DNA from: JALHSW01 sp963720675
GTDB taxonomy: Bacteria; Actinomycetota; Acidimicrobiia; IMCC26256; PALSA-555
Assembly (NCBI GenBank): GCA_963720675.1
Contig: CAVRGH010000005.1
Location: 310,001 to 374,000, forward strand
Direction of reading: 5' to 3'
DNA: 64,000 nucleotides
In this document: positions 51,817 to 59,407 of the stretch, in pieces
How positions within the stretch are numbered: position 1 is the first letter of the stretch
Layout of the letters: the number at the start of each line of letters is the position of its first letter
Program-made: the position numbers and the translations under genes
The notes under the pieces: generated by a model
What the model was told of the DNA's origin: nothing
The model's database searches: none
The model's input: only the letters and a program-made list of their open reading frames with translations

Positions 51817-52329
51817 ATGACCGACGCAGCCGGGACCCCGTTCGGGAAGGGCGTCAAGCAGCGCGACCTCATCAAGATGAGCCAGGAGGAGATCGACGAG
51901 TTCCTCCAGGGATGGCACACGATGAACTGCGCGACGATGAACCACGACGGCACCATCCACCTCGTCGCCATGTGGTACGGCTTCCTCGAAGGCTGCACCG
52001 CGCTGGAGACCAAGGCGAAGAGCCAGAAGGTCCAGAACCTGCGCCGCAACCCGCAGATCACGTGCCTGGTCGAGGAGGGCGACTCCTACGACCAGCTGCG
52101 CGGCGTCGAGATGGTGGGCACCGGGGAGATCATCGAGGACCCCGACCGGATCTTCGAGCTCGGCGTGAGCGTCTTCGAGCGGACGACGGGCGCGAAGTAC
52201 ACCGAGGACATGAAGGCCGGGGTCGAGGCGATGATCAACAAGCGGGTCGTCGTGAAGATCAACGTCGAGAAGTACGTGACCTGGGACCACCGCAAGCTCG
52301 GCCTCCCCGACATGTCCACCTCCACCTGA
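51817..52329 (+). CDS. Pyridoxamine 5'-phosphate oxidase-like (PPOX-type) flavin/F420-binding protein
   Basis: A 170-residue split-barrel protein. The pattern TMNHDGTIHLVAMWYGFLEG, with QKVQNLRRNPQITCLVEEG and VEMVGTGEIIED, is typical of the PPOX/FDOR family, whose members bind FMN, F420 or heme. It probably reduces a small molecule or binds a flavin cofactor. It starts at ATG 51817 after the inverted repeat at 51777. It is the last gene of the plus-strand run. Many LLM-type genes in the window may also use F420, so a shared cofactor is possible. Confidence 0.82.
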   Translation: MTDAAGTPFGKGVKQRDLIKMSQEEIDEFLQGWHTMNCATMNHDGTIHLVAMWYGFLEGCTALETKAKSQKVQNLRRNPQITCLVEEGDSYDQLRGVEMVGTGEIIEDPDRIFELGVSVFERTTGAKYTEDMKAGVEAMINKRVVVKINVEKYVTWDHRKLGLPDMSTST

Positions 52330-52371
52330 CCCGTCTGACGATTGGATGCGTCGCTCATCCGGCTCTGCCGG

Positions 52372-52405
52372 GGTGAGAGATGCAGGTCCATGAACACTGG
52401 GCCTG
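52372..52405 (+). repeat. Left copy of an inverted extragenic repeat flanking a methyltransferase gene
   Basis: The 18-bp core GGTGAGAGATGCAGGTCC (52372-52389) returns inverted at 53231-53248 with 17 of 18 bases the same. Similarity continues for another 16 bases inward at a lower level, and CTCTG stands 4 bases outside the core in both copies. It lies before the GTG of the methyltransferase gene and can fold with CATCTCGACC downstream (52411-52420). Confidence 0.6.
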
Positions 52406-52463
52406 CACGACATCTCGACCAAATCCCGGCGAGCCGCGGACGTTCGGATGCGATGCTGCTCCG

Positions 52464-53210
52464 GTGACCGGACGTGCGGCATACGAGACGATCGGCGTCG
52501 GGTACACGGGGCGCCGCGTGCCCGACCCGCGCCTCGCAGCTCGCATCCACGACGCACTCGACGAAGCCCGGACGGTCGTGAACGTGGGCGCCGGGGCCGC
52601 CTCCTACGAGCCGACGGACCGATTGGTCGTCGCGGTCGAGCCATCGAGCGTGATGCTGGCGCAGCGCCCCGTCGGTGCCGCGGTGGCCCTCCGGGGCGTG
52701 GCGGAGGCGCTGCCCGTCGCCGGCGACACGTTCGACGCCGCACTCGCCGTCCTCACGGTGCACCACTGGGCCGACGTCGACGCCGGCCTCGCCGAGATGC
52801 GGCGTGTGGCGCGTCGCCAGGTCGTGTTCGGGTTCGACCCGGACCGTCAGCTCGACCTCTGGTTCACCGCCGAGTACGTGCCCGCGTCCGCCGCGTTCGA
52901 GAGCGGTCGAGCGCCCGGGGTCGCGCGCGTTGCTGACGTACTCGGGGGAGCCCGCGTCGAGCCGGTCCCGATCCCGCACGACTGCTCCGACGGCTTCCTC
53001 GGCGCCTACTGGCGACGGCCCGAGGCGTACCTCGACCCCGACGTGCGGGCGTCGATCTCGTCGCTGGCCCAGCTCGACCCGGCGGACGTCGAGCCCGGCG
53101 TCGAACGGCTCGCGACCGACCTGGCCTCGGGCGCCTGGCGCCAGCGCCACGCCGACCTGCTCGCGCTCGACGAGCTCGACCTGGGCTACCGCCTGATCGT
53201 CGCGGGTTGA
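52464..53210 (+). CDS. Class I SAM-dependent methyltransferase
   Basis: A 248-residue Rossmann-type methyltransferase. Motif I is TVVNVGAGAASYEP, followed by an acidic residue in VVAVEPS and a post-I block LPVAGDTFDAALAVLTVHHWADV. This is the UbiE/type 11 arrangement. GTG 52464 (MTGRAAYETIGVGYTGRRVPDPRLA) is chosen; an ATG further up at 52380 would add 28 unlikely residues and run into the repeat. Substrate unknown. It is framed by inverted repeats and is the only methyltransferase in the window. Confidence 0.85.
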   Translation: MTGRAAYETIGVGYTGRRVPDPRLAARIHDALDEARTVVNVGAGAASYEPTDRLVVAVEPSSVMLAQRPVGAAVALRGVAEALPVAGDTFDAALAVLTVHHWADVDAGLAEMRRVARRQVVFGFDPDRQLDLWFTAEYVPASAAFESGRAPGVARVADVLGGARVEPVPIPHDCSDGFLGAYWRRPEAYLDPDVRASISSLAQLDPADVEPGVERLATDLASGAWRQRHADLLALDELDLGYRLIVAG

Positions 53211-53230
53211 GCGCCAGAGCCAGCGATCAC

Positions 53231-53272
53231 GGACCTGCGTCTCTCACCATCACAGAGGAAGGTGAGAGACGC
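53231..53272. terminator. Hairpin between convergent genes, containing the right repeat copy
   Basis: A perfect 12-bp stem, GCGTCTCTCACC (53237-53248) with GGTGAGAGACGC (53261-53272), and a 12-base loop. It lies in the 78-base gap between the stops of the methyltransferase and the convergent amidohydrolase genes, so it can end transcripts from both sides. Its left arm belongs to the inverted copy (53231-53248) of the repeat at 52372. There is no T-run. Confidence 0.65.
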
Positions 53273-53288
53273 CTCCAGGGGCCAGGCG

Positions 53289-55001
53289 CTAGGAGGCGGT
53301 GACGGTGTCGGTGTCGCGGCCGCTGCGAAGGAGGGCGCCGCCCACCTCGCCGGTCAGCACGTTGTCGCGGACGACCTCGACCCCGTTCACGATCACGTGG
53401 GAGATCCCATCGGCCTCGCCGTAGAGCCGACCCGCGCCCGCCGGCATGTCGTTGCGCCACGAGACCGGGCCCGGCGCGATCTTCGCCTCGTCGAACACGA
53501 CGAGGTCGGCGTGCCACCCCTCGGCGATGCGCCCGCGCTCGCGCAGCCCGTACAGCCGCGCCGGCACGTCGGTCAAGAAGTGGACGGCCTCCTCCAGCTC
53601 GATGAGGTCGCGGTCGCGACACGAGCGCAGCATCGCGGTCGCGAAGCTGAACGTGGAGAGCATGTCGAGATGGGCGCCGGCGTCGGACGCGCCCACGACC
53701 GCACGCGGGTCGCGCCACACGTCGCGGCGCAGCTCCCAGCTGGCCTGGTCGTCGCCCGCGAGCGGGGGCATCAGCACGGTGCGCAGCTCGTCGAGGATGA
53801 CGATGTCGCACAGCGCGTCGAACGGTTCCTGCCCGCGCTCGGTCGCCACGTCGCCGACGAGCCGGCCGGCCAGCCCCTCGTTCTCCGGCGAGAACGTCTC
53901 GACGATGGTCAGGGCCTCCCACTTCGCGATGCCACGCAGGACGCCGGCCTCGGGCGAGTTCGCGCCTTCCAGCAGCTTGGCCCGCTCGGCCGGGTCGGCC
54001 AGCAGCGCCATCTTCTCGGGGACGGGGAGCGACATCGGCTTGCGCCAGCCGGGGAGTGCGTCGAGCACGAACCCTGCCTTGAAGGTGAGGTGCGTCCGCA
54101 TGACATCGGGCATCGTCAGCGCGAGCACCTTGCCGCCGCGCTCGGCCGCGTAGTCGCCGGCGCGCAGCATGTCCCACGCGATCTGGGCCCGGCCCGCGTT
54201 CGGGACGAGCACGTTCCAGTTGAGCGGCCGGTCCGCCGCCTTCGACATCTCGGTCATGAGGAGCATGTGCTGCTCCTCGAAGCCCCCGACCGAGGGGATG
54301 AACTCGAGGGTCGTGCCCTCGTGCTCACCGGTCACCTTGGAGAGCGCGACGAGCTCCTCCGAGGTCGCCGAGCGCGATGGCACCGGGTCGCCGTTGCCGT
54401 CGTTGTGCGTCGGCGCGTGGGACGAGGAGAAGCCGAGGCCGCCCGCGGCGAGCGACTCCCCGAGGATCCGGCCCATCTCCGCGATCTGCTCGGGTGTCGC
54501 CTCGTTGCCGACCGCGTCGTCACCCATGACGACCCGGCGGATGGCGCAGTGCCCGACGAGGAACCCCGCGTTCACCACGGTCGTGCCGTCGATGCGGTCG
54601 AGGTACTCGCCGAACGTGCGCCAGTCGTAGGGGACGCCCTCGACGAGCGACTCGAGCGGGATGCCCTCCACGCGCGAGAGCAGCTTCGTGAGGTAGTCGG
54701 TCTCACTCGCCTCGACCGGCGCGATGGTGAAGCCGCAGTTGCCGCCGATCACGGTGGTGACGCCGTGGAACGGTGACGGGGTGACCGCCGGATCCCACAA
54801 GACCTGCGCGTCGTAGTGCGTGTGGATGTCGACGAACCCGGGTGCGACGACGAGGCCGTCGGCCTCGATGACGCGCTCGGCGTCCTCGTCGATCTCCCCG
54901 ATCGCCACGATGCGCCCGGCCCGCACGCCGACATCGGCCCGCCGGCGCGGTGCGCCGGTGCCGTCGACGACCTCGGCTCCGCGGATCACCAGGTCCAACA
55001 T
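53289..55001 (-). CDS. N-acyl-D-amino-acid deacylase/D-aminoacylase-type amidohydrolase
   Basis: A 570-residue zinc amidohydrolase and full-length paralogue of the gene at 43854. It starts MLDLVIRGAEVVDGTGAPR, has the metal motif VAPGFVDIHTHYDAQVLWDP, GNCGFTIAP, GHCAIRR and the C-terminal GASDAGAHLDML. The ATG 55001 is chosen over 55028, which would add nine residues and run into the palindrome. It is divergent from the 3-alpha-HSD-like SDR gene and shares the palindrome at 55029 with it. Substrate unknown; the family acts on N-acyl-D-amino acids, but the catabolic surroundings suggest another amide or cyclic diketone. Confidence 0.9.
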   Translation of the reverse strand: MLDLVIRGAEVVDGTGAPRRRADVGVRAGRIVAIGEIDEDAERVIEADGLVVAPGFVDIHTHYDAQVLWDPAVTPSPFHGVTTVIGGNCGFTIAPVEASETDYLTKLLSRVEGIPLESLVEGVPYDWRTFGEYLDRIDGTTVVNAGFLVGHCAIRRVVMGDDAVGNEATPEQIAEMGRILGESLAAGGLGFSSSHAPTHNDGNGDPVPSRSATSEELVALSKVTGEHEGTTLEFIPSVGGFEEQHMLLMTEMSKAADRPLNWNVLVPNAGRAQIAWDMLRAGDYAAERGGKVLALTMPDVMRTHLTFKAGFVLDALPGWRKPMSLPVPEKMALLADPAERAKLLEGANSPEAGVLRGIAKWEALTIVETFSPENEGLAGRLVGDVATERGQEPFDALCDIVILDELRTVLMPPLAGDDQASWELRRDVWRDPRAVVGASDAGAHLDMLSTFSFATAMLRSCRDRDLIELEEAVHFLTDVPARLYGLRERGRIAEGWHADLVVFDEAKIAPGPVSWRNDMPAGAGRLYGEADGISHVIVNGVEVVRDNVLTGEVGGALLRSGRDTDTVTAS

Positions 55002-55028
55002 CTGCAACGTTCCCCCTCGCCGCGTCAT

Positions 55029-55043
55029 CTGACGCCTCGTCAG
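55029..55043. promoter_or_regulatory. Palindrome CTGACG-CCT-CGTCAG, candidate operator
   Basis: A perfect 6-bp inverted repeat with 3-bp spacer, the same as at 16185. It lies 28 bases before the ATG of the minus-strand deacylase-like gene and 80 bases before the plus-strand 3-alpha-HSD-like gene, where a repressor could control both. Confidence 0.6.
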
Positions 55044-55123
55044 GGTAGCGTCGGCCTCCCTTCCGGGGCACCGGCCCGCGGGGGACGGCGGCTCGCGCCG
55101 ACGGGACCAGGGGGAGCGGAACC

Positions 55124-55888
55124 ATGGGTGTGGTGGCGGTCACGGGATCGGCCGGCGGCATCGGCGGCGCGATCCGGCGCCGGATCGAGGCCGCGGGGCA
55201 CCGGGTCCTCGGCATCGACGTCCGTGACGAGGAGATCATCGCCGACCTCTCGAGCACCGAGGGGCGGGCCGCCGCCTGCGCCGCGGTGATCGAGCAGGCG
55301 GACGGGCCGCTGGATGGACTCGTCGTCGCGGCCGGCATCGGCGGGAGCACGAGCGCGCCGCCGGAGATGGTCGCGCGCATCAACTACTTCGGCGCCGTCG
55401 AGCTGCTCGAGGGCCTGCACGACCAGCTGGTCGACGGCGAGCTCCGTGCCGCGATCGCGATCGTGTCGAACTCCGCGACTGCGATGCCGGTGGACGACCC
55501 GACCCTGGTCGATGCCTGTCTCGCAGGCGACGAGGACGCCGCGGTCGCGGCTGCTGCGCCGCTGCACGGCGAGACGGTGTACGCGCACGCGAAGCTGGCC
55601 CTCGGTCGCAAGCTGCGGCGCCTCGCCGTCGAGTGGGCCCCGGAGGTCCGCATCAACGGCGTCGCGCCCGGCCCGGTGCACACGCCGCTGACGGCCGCGG
55701 CACTCGAGCACCCGGTGACGGGCGACCTCATCAAGAGCTTTCCGGTCCCGCTCGACCGCTGGGGCGAGAAGGACGAGATCGCCGAGGCGGTCTGGTTCCT
55801 GCTCTCCGCGCAGTCGTCGTGGACCACCGGCTCGGTCCTGTTCGTCGACGGCGGCACCGATGCCCTCCTGAACCCCGACCGCCTCTAG
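55124..55888 (+). CDS. 3-alpha-hydroxysteroid dehydrogenase/carbonyl reductase-like SDR
   Basis: An SDR of 254 residues with the special N-terminus of the Comamonas 3-alpha-HSD/CR group: TGSAGGIGGAIRRRIEAAGH, VLGIDVRDEEIIADLSSTEG, INYFGAVELLEGL and the catalytic YAHAK. The match in loop lengths and in the DVRDEEIIADLS stretch is strong. That enzyme reversibly oxidises the 3-alpha hydroxyl of steroids. The activity is inferred; related members act on other ketones. ATG 55124 follows AGGGGGAGCGG. A hairpin follows the stop. Confidence 0.88.
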   Translation: MGVVAVTGSAGGIGGAIRRRIEAAGHRVLGIDVRDEEIIADLSSTEGRAAACAAVIEQADGPLDGLVVAAGIGGSTSAPPEMVARINYFGAVELLEGLHDQLVDGELRAAIAIVSNSATAMPVDDPTLVDACLAGDEDAAVAAAAPLHGETVYAHAKLALGRKLRRLAVEWAPEVRINGVAPGPVHTPLTAAALEHPVTGDLIKSFPVPLDRWGEKDEIAEAVWFLLSAQSSWTTGSVLFVDGGTDALLNPDRL

Positions 55889-55900
55889 ACGAGGGGTTGT

Positions 55901-55940
55901 GGCGTCGGCATCGGTGTCTGAGACACCCAATGCCGACGCC
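55901..55940 (+). terminator. Long hairpin after the 3-alpha-HSD-like gene
   Basis: An 11-bp outer stem (55901-55911 with 55930-55940) and a 6-bp inner stem (GGTGTC with GACACC) around a TGA loop, broken by a small bulge. It starts 12 bases after the stop and is followed by AAAGC, not a T-run. It is likely a terminator or mRNA-stabilising structure. It ends 31 bases before the next gene. Confidence 0.6.
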
Positions 55941-55970
55941 AAAGCACCTCGGAGAAGGAGTGAGACGACC

Positions 55971-56919
55971 ATGGCGCTGAAGCCCACCGACGAGGGACGG
56001 CACCTCCCCGGCACCGACGCGCTGTGGGGCGAGTCCTGGTACCACGACTTCGCGGCGTCCGACGGCAGCTTCGGCGGCTACCTCCGCCTCGGCCTCTACC
56101 CGAACCAGCAGCTCGCCTGGTACTGGGTCTACCTCGTGCGACGCGGCGAGCCGCTCGTGCTCATCCGCGACCACGCCGTCCCCGCGCCGCCGGCGGCGGG
56201 TGCAGGCGCGATGGACGGCCCGATCGAGGTGGCGTCCGACCGCGTGCGTGGCACATGGGCGCCGATCGAGCCACTGCGCAAGTACCGCATCACGACCGAG
56301 GGGACGGGGATCGCGCTCGCCGACCCCGCGGCCGCGTTCCACGACGAACAGGGTCCCGCCGTCGCGGTGAGCCTCGACCTCACCTGGGAGGGCATCGCGG
56401 CACCGTTCCTGTACACCGCGACCACGCGCTTCGAGCAGTCCGCCTGGGTGACCGGCGAGATGACGATCGGTGGCGAGCGGATCGAGGTGCACTGCCCCGG
56501 CCAGCGCGACCACTCGTGGGGCGTGCGCGACTGGTGGCAGTTCGGGTGGGTCTGGTGCTCCGGTCGCCTCGACGACGGCACGTGGTGGCACACCGCGCGC
56601 TCGATCGTGCCGAAGGTCGACATCTTCCAGACCGGCTACGTCATCACGCCCGACGTGGCGCTGCACCCCGTCGAGAAGGTCGGGGTCGACTACGAGCTCG
56701 ACGCCGAGGAGCTGCCGCAGCGCGGCACGCTGTCCATCGGCGACCTCGACCTGACCTGGGAAGCCGAGCTGCAGGCACCGGTGCTCCTCGTCTCCCCGGA
56801 GGGCAAGCAGTCGCGCTTCCCGCGCGACGGCCCGGTTCGCGACGCCCGACGGACGCAGCGGTCGCGGGTGGATCGAGTTCAACTTCCCCGATGGGGTGCC
56901 CCACCTGAAGCGTCCGTAG
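55971..56919 (+). CDS. CrtC-like lipocalin-fold (hydroxyneurosporene synthase-like) protein, frameshifted as read
   Basis: A beta-rich protein of about 315 residues that resembles the CrtC/AttH lipocalin group: WYHDFAASDGSFGGYLRLGLYPN, LTWEGIAAPFLYT, CPGQRDHSWGVRDWW and WVWCSGRLDDGTWWH. The motif RDHSWGVRDWW is shared by hydroxyneurosporene synthase, which adds water to isoprenoids. A frameshift near 56833 (one extra base) displaces the last 25 residues (ARFATPDGRSGRGWIEFNF). It is followed by a DUF2252 gene. Role here unknown; a double-bond hydratase of terpenoids is possible. Confidence 0.7.
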
Positions 56920-56929
56920 CGTGGCCGCC

Positions 56930-58294
56930 ATGGCAGGAACGGACGTCGGGCGAGAGGCCCGCAAGCAGACGCCTCGGAGCAGCCCCGGGGAGTGGACCCC
57001 GCGCCCCGACCGGCCCGACCCGGTCGGGATCCTCCTCGAGCAGGACGTGACGCGGGAACCCGATCTCGTCCCGATCCGTCACGGCCGTATGGCCGTGAGC
57101 GCGTTCTCGTTCTACCGGGGCGCGGCCGCAGTGATGGCTGCCGACCTCGCAGCCACGCCGTCGACGGGCATCACCGTGCAGGTCTGCGGCGATGCCCACC
57201 TCATGAACTTCGGGATCTACCTGTCGCCCGACCGACGCCTCGTGTTCGACGTCAACGACTTCGACGAGACGCTGCCCGGACCGTGGGAGTGGGACGTGAA
57301 GCGGCTCGCCGCGAGCGTGGTCGTCGCGGCGCGCGACCGGGGGTTCTCGGTCGACCAGGCCCGCACCGCGGTCGGCGCATGCGCCCGTCGCTACCGGGAG
57401 GCGATGGCGAGCTTTGCCGGTGAGGGCGCGCTCGACGTGTGGTACGAGCGGCTCGACGTCGACCGCCTCCTGGCGCAGATCCAGGCCGCGGACCAGGGGA
57501 GCGCGGCGAAGCGGGCGGAGCGCGTGGTCGCGAAGGCGCAAGGGCGCACCAGCGAGCAGGCGCTCGAGAAGCTCGCCGCGATGACCGACACCGGGTACCG
57601 GATCGTGAGCGACCCGCCCGGAGTCGTCCGCCTGGACGAGCTCGCCGAGGAGCTCGATGCCGGCACCATCGCGCAGGGGGTCGACGCCGTGTTCGAGAAC
57701 TACCGCGAGTCGATCTCCGACGAGCTGCACGTGCTGCTCGATCGCTACGAGATCGCCGACACTGCTCGCAAGATCGTCGGCGTCGGGAGCGTCGGTACGC
57801 GCTGCTACATCGGGCTCCTGATCGGTCGCGACCACGGCGATCCGCTCTTCCTGCAGGTCAAGGAGGCGAGCGCCTCGGTGCTCGAGCGCTGGCTGCCCGC
57901 GAGCGTGTACTCGAACCCGGGCCGACGCGTCGTCGAGGGCCAGCGCCTCATGCAGGCGGCGAGCGACATCTTCCTCGGGTGGAGCGACGCACTCGTCGAG
58001 GGTCGGCACTACTACTGGCGCCAGCTCCGCGACGGCAAGGGCTCGGTCGATCCGGAGCAGATGACGCCGAAGTCCCTCCAGTTCTACGCCGCCACGTGCG
58101 CGTGGACGCTGGCCCGCGCCCACGCGCGCTCGGGGTCGCCGGGTGCGATCGCGGCCTACCTCGGCAAGGGCTCGGTGTTCGACGACGCCATCACCGAGTT
58201 CGCGTCCCGGTACGCCGACCAGAACGAGCTCGACTTCGCGGCGCACCAGCAGGCGATCGCCGACGGCCGGATCGAGGCGCGCACGGGCATCTGA
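56930..58294 (+). CDS. DUF2252 family protein
   Basis: A 454-residue DUF2252 protein, with kinase-like features: MAVSAFSFYRGAAAVMAADLA, GDAHLMNFGIYLSPDRRLVFDVNDFDETLPGPWEWDVKRLAAS and LLIGRDHGDPLFLQVKEA. The blocks GDAHLMNFG and FDVNDFDE resemble the catalytic and metal loops of APH-type kinases. Function in general is unknown; several members are near lipid or phenolic catabolism genes. ATG 56930 lies 10 bases behind the stop of the CrtC-like gene, so they are co-transcribed. Confidence 0.85.
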   Translation: MAGTDVGREARKQTPRSSPGEWTPRPDRPDPVGILLEQDVTREPDLVPIRHGRMAVSAFSFYRGAAAVMAADLAATPSTGITVQVCGDAHLMNFGIYLSPDRRLVFDVNDFDETLPGPWEWDVKRLAASVVVAARDRGFSVDQARTAVGACARRYREAMASFAGEGALDVWYERLDVDRLLAQIQAADQGSAAKRAERVVAKAQGRTSEQALEKLAAMTDTGYRIVSDPPGVVRLDELAEELDAGTIAQGVDAVFENYRESISDELHVLLDRYEIADTARKIVGVGSVGTRCYIGLLIGRDHGDPLFLQVKEASASVLERWLPASVYSNPGRRVVEGQRLMQAASDIFLGWSDALVEGRHYYWRQLRDGKGSVDPEQMTPKSLQFYAATCAWTLARAHARSGSPGAIAAYLGKGSVFDDAITEFASRYADQNELDFAAHQQAIADGRIEARTGI

Positions 58295-58317
58295 GCGGTC
58301 GGCCGTCGCGCCGCGGT

Positions 58318-59262
58318 TCAGGCGTCGACGTCGGCGTGGTCGGGGGGCTCGGGACCACGGCGGGGGAGGTCCATGATCTCGGTGGCCTCGTCGCACGTCG
58401 CCACTGGGCGACCGACCTCGGCGCACAGGGCAACGCCGCGCTCGACCAGGGCCACGTTCGTCGGCTGCTCGGCTCCGGCGAAGTCCTCGAGGCCGAGGTG
58501 CAGGTGCGCGCCCCGCTCGAGCGCGAGCTTCGCGACGGGCGAGGCGAACAGGTCGCCCCCGATCACCGCGACCGACCACGGCAGATCGCACCCCTCGAGC
58601 AGCTCGCAGTACGCATCGAGTGCCTTCACCGTCGGCGGCAACCCGAACTGCGCGCCACCGTGCACCTGACCGGCGCTCGTGACGTACCCCGCGTCCCCGC
58701 CGAAGTAGAGCTTGACCATCGCGCCCTGCGGAAGACGGCCGGCCTCGTGCCACTGCAGCGCGGTGCGCAGCCAACCCGGCTCGAAGATCGCCATCGACGG
58801 CCCGAGGCGCGACCCCGCGCACACCGCGGCTTGGTGGCGGATGTCGCCGAAGGAGTTCGCGTAGACGAACCCCGGTGCGGCGGGCAGGCCGTCCTCGTCG
58901 ACACCACCGAGGTTCACGGAGCCGGGGTCGATGATCCCGATCCGCAGCCAACCCGTCGCCGCGAGCGGCGCCATGTGCGCGTACGCACCCTCGACGCCGG
59001 GCCCGAAGTTCGTCGTGGGGTAGAGGAGCGCGTCGGGCCGCGCCTCGAACACCGCTCGCCAGCCCTCGAGGTAGCGGGCCGCGGACTCCTCGCCCGGGAC
59101 CGCCACCACGTCGGCGTGGTTGTGGACGACCGCGGCGCCGGCCTCGAGGCACGCCAGCGCGTCGGCTGCGATCTCCTCGGGCAGGCGGGGCGTGTTCGGG
59201 TTGCGCTCCTTGGTGGTCGTGCCGTTGATCGCGGCCTCGATGATCACCGGCGCATCGGCCAT
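58318..59262 (-). CDS. BKACE (beta-keto acid cleavage enzyme, DUF849) family protein
   Basis: A 314-residue TIM barrel of the Kce/BKACE family. These zinc enzymes split a beta-keto acid with acetyl-CoA into an acyl-CoA and acetoacetate. The start is MADAPVIIEAAINGTTTKERNPN, the metal His pair is in VVHNHADVV, and SVAVIGGDLFASPVAKLALERGAHLHLGLEDF carries the later substrate and metal residues. It lies convergent with DUF2252. Its promoter side is the gap with the FadE29-like gene, which contains the KstR-like box. The keto acid cannot be named. Confidence 0.85.
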   Translation of the reverse strand: MADAPVIIEAAINGTTTKERNPNTPRLPEEIAADALACLEAGAAVVHNHADVVAVPGEESAARYLEGWRAVFEARPDALLYPTTNFGPGVEGAYAHMAPLAATGWLRIGIIDPGSVNLGGVDEDGLPAAPGFVYANSFGDIRHQAAVCAGSRLGPSMAIFEPGWLRTALQWHEAGRLPQGAMVKLYFGGDAGYVTSAGQVHGGAQFGLPPTVKALDAYCELLEGCDLPWSVAVIGGDLFASPVAKLALERGAHLHLGLEDFAGAEQPTNVALVERGVALCAEVGRPVATCDEATEIMDLPRRGPEPPDHADVDA

Positions 59263-59331
59263 GGGTGGTCCCCCTCCTCGGTGTCCACGGTCGGCCCGCC
59301 CGGTGCGGGCGATGCCGGTACGCTGCCCAAC

Positions 59332-59345
59332 GAGAACGTGTTGCA
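59332..59345. promoter_or_regulatory. KstR-like operator, one mismatch
   Basis: GAGAACGTGTTGCA matches TnnAACnnGTTnnA except for the first T. The AGAACGTGTT core is the most common form in mycobacterial KstR sites. It lies 62 bases before the GTG of the FadE29-like gene, which is a KstR target in M. tuberculosis, and 70 bases from the BKACE start. Confidence 0.55.
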
Positions 59346-59407
59346 GAATTGCCCCCGAGTGCCGCGACCGTACCGCTGCGCGGCCCACCAGGTGAGGAGC
59401 GAGACGC

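Noticed and set aside
52372..53272. An insertion sequence made of the inverted repeats and the gene between them
   Set aside because: The gene inside is a methyltransferase, not a transposase, no target-site duplication is visible, and each repeat copy is itself a hairpin. A repeat family is more likely.
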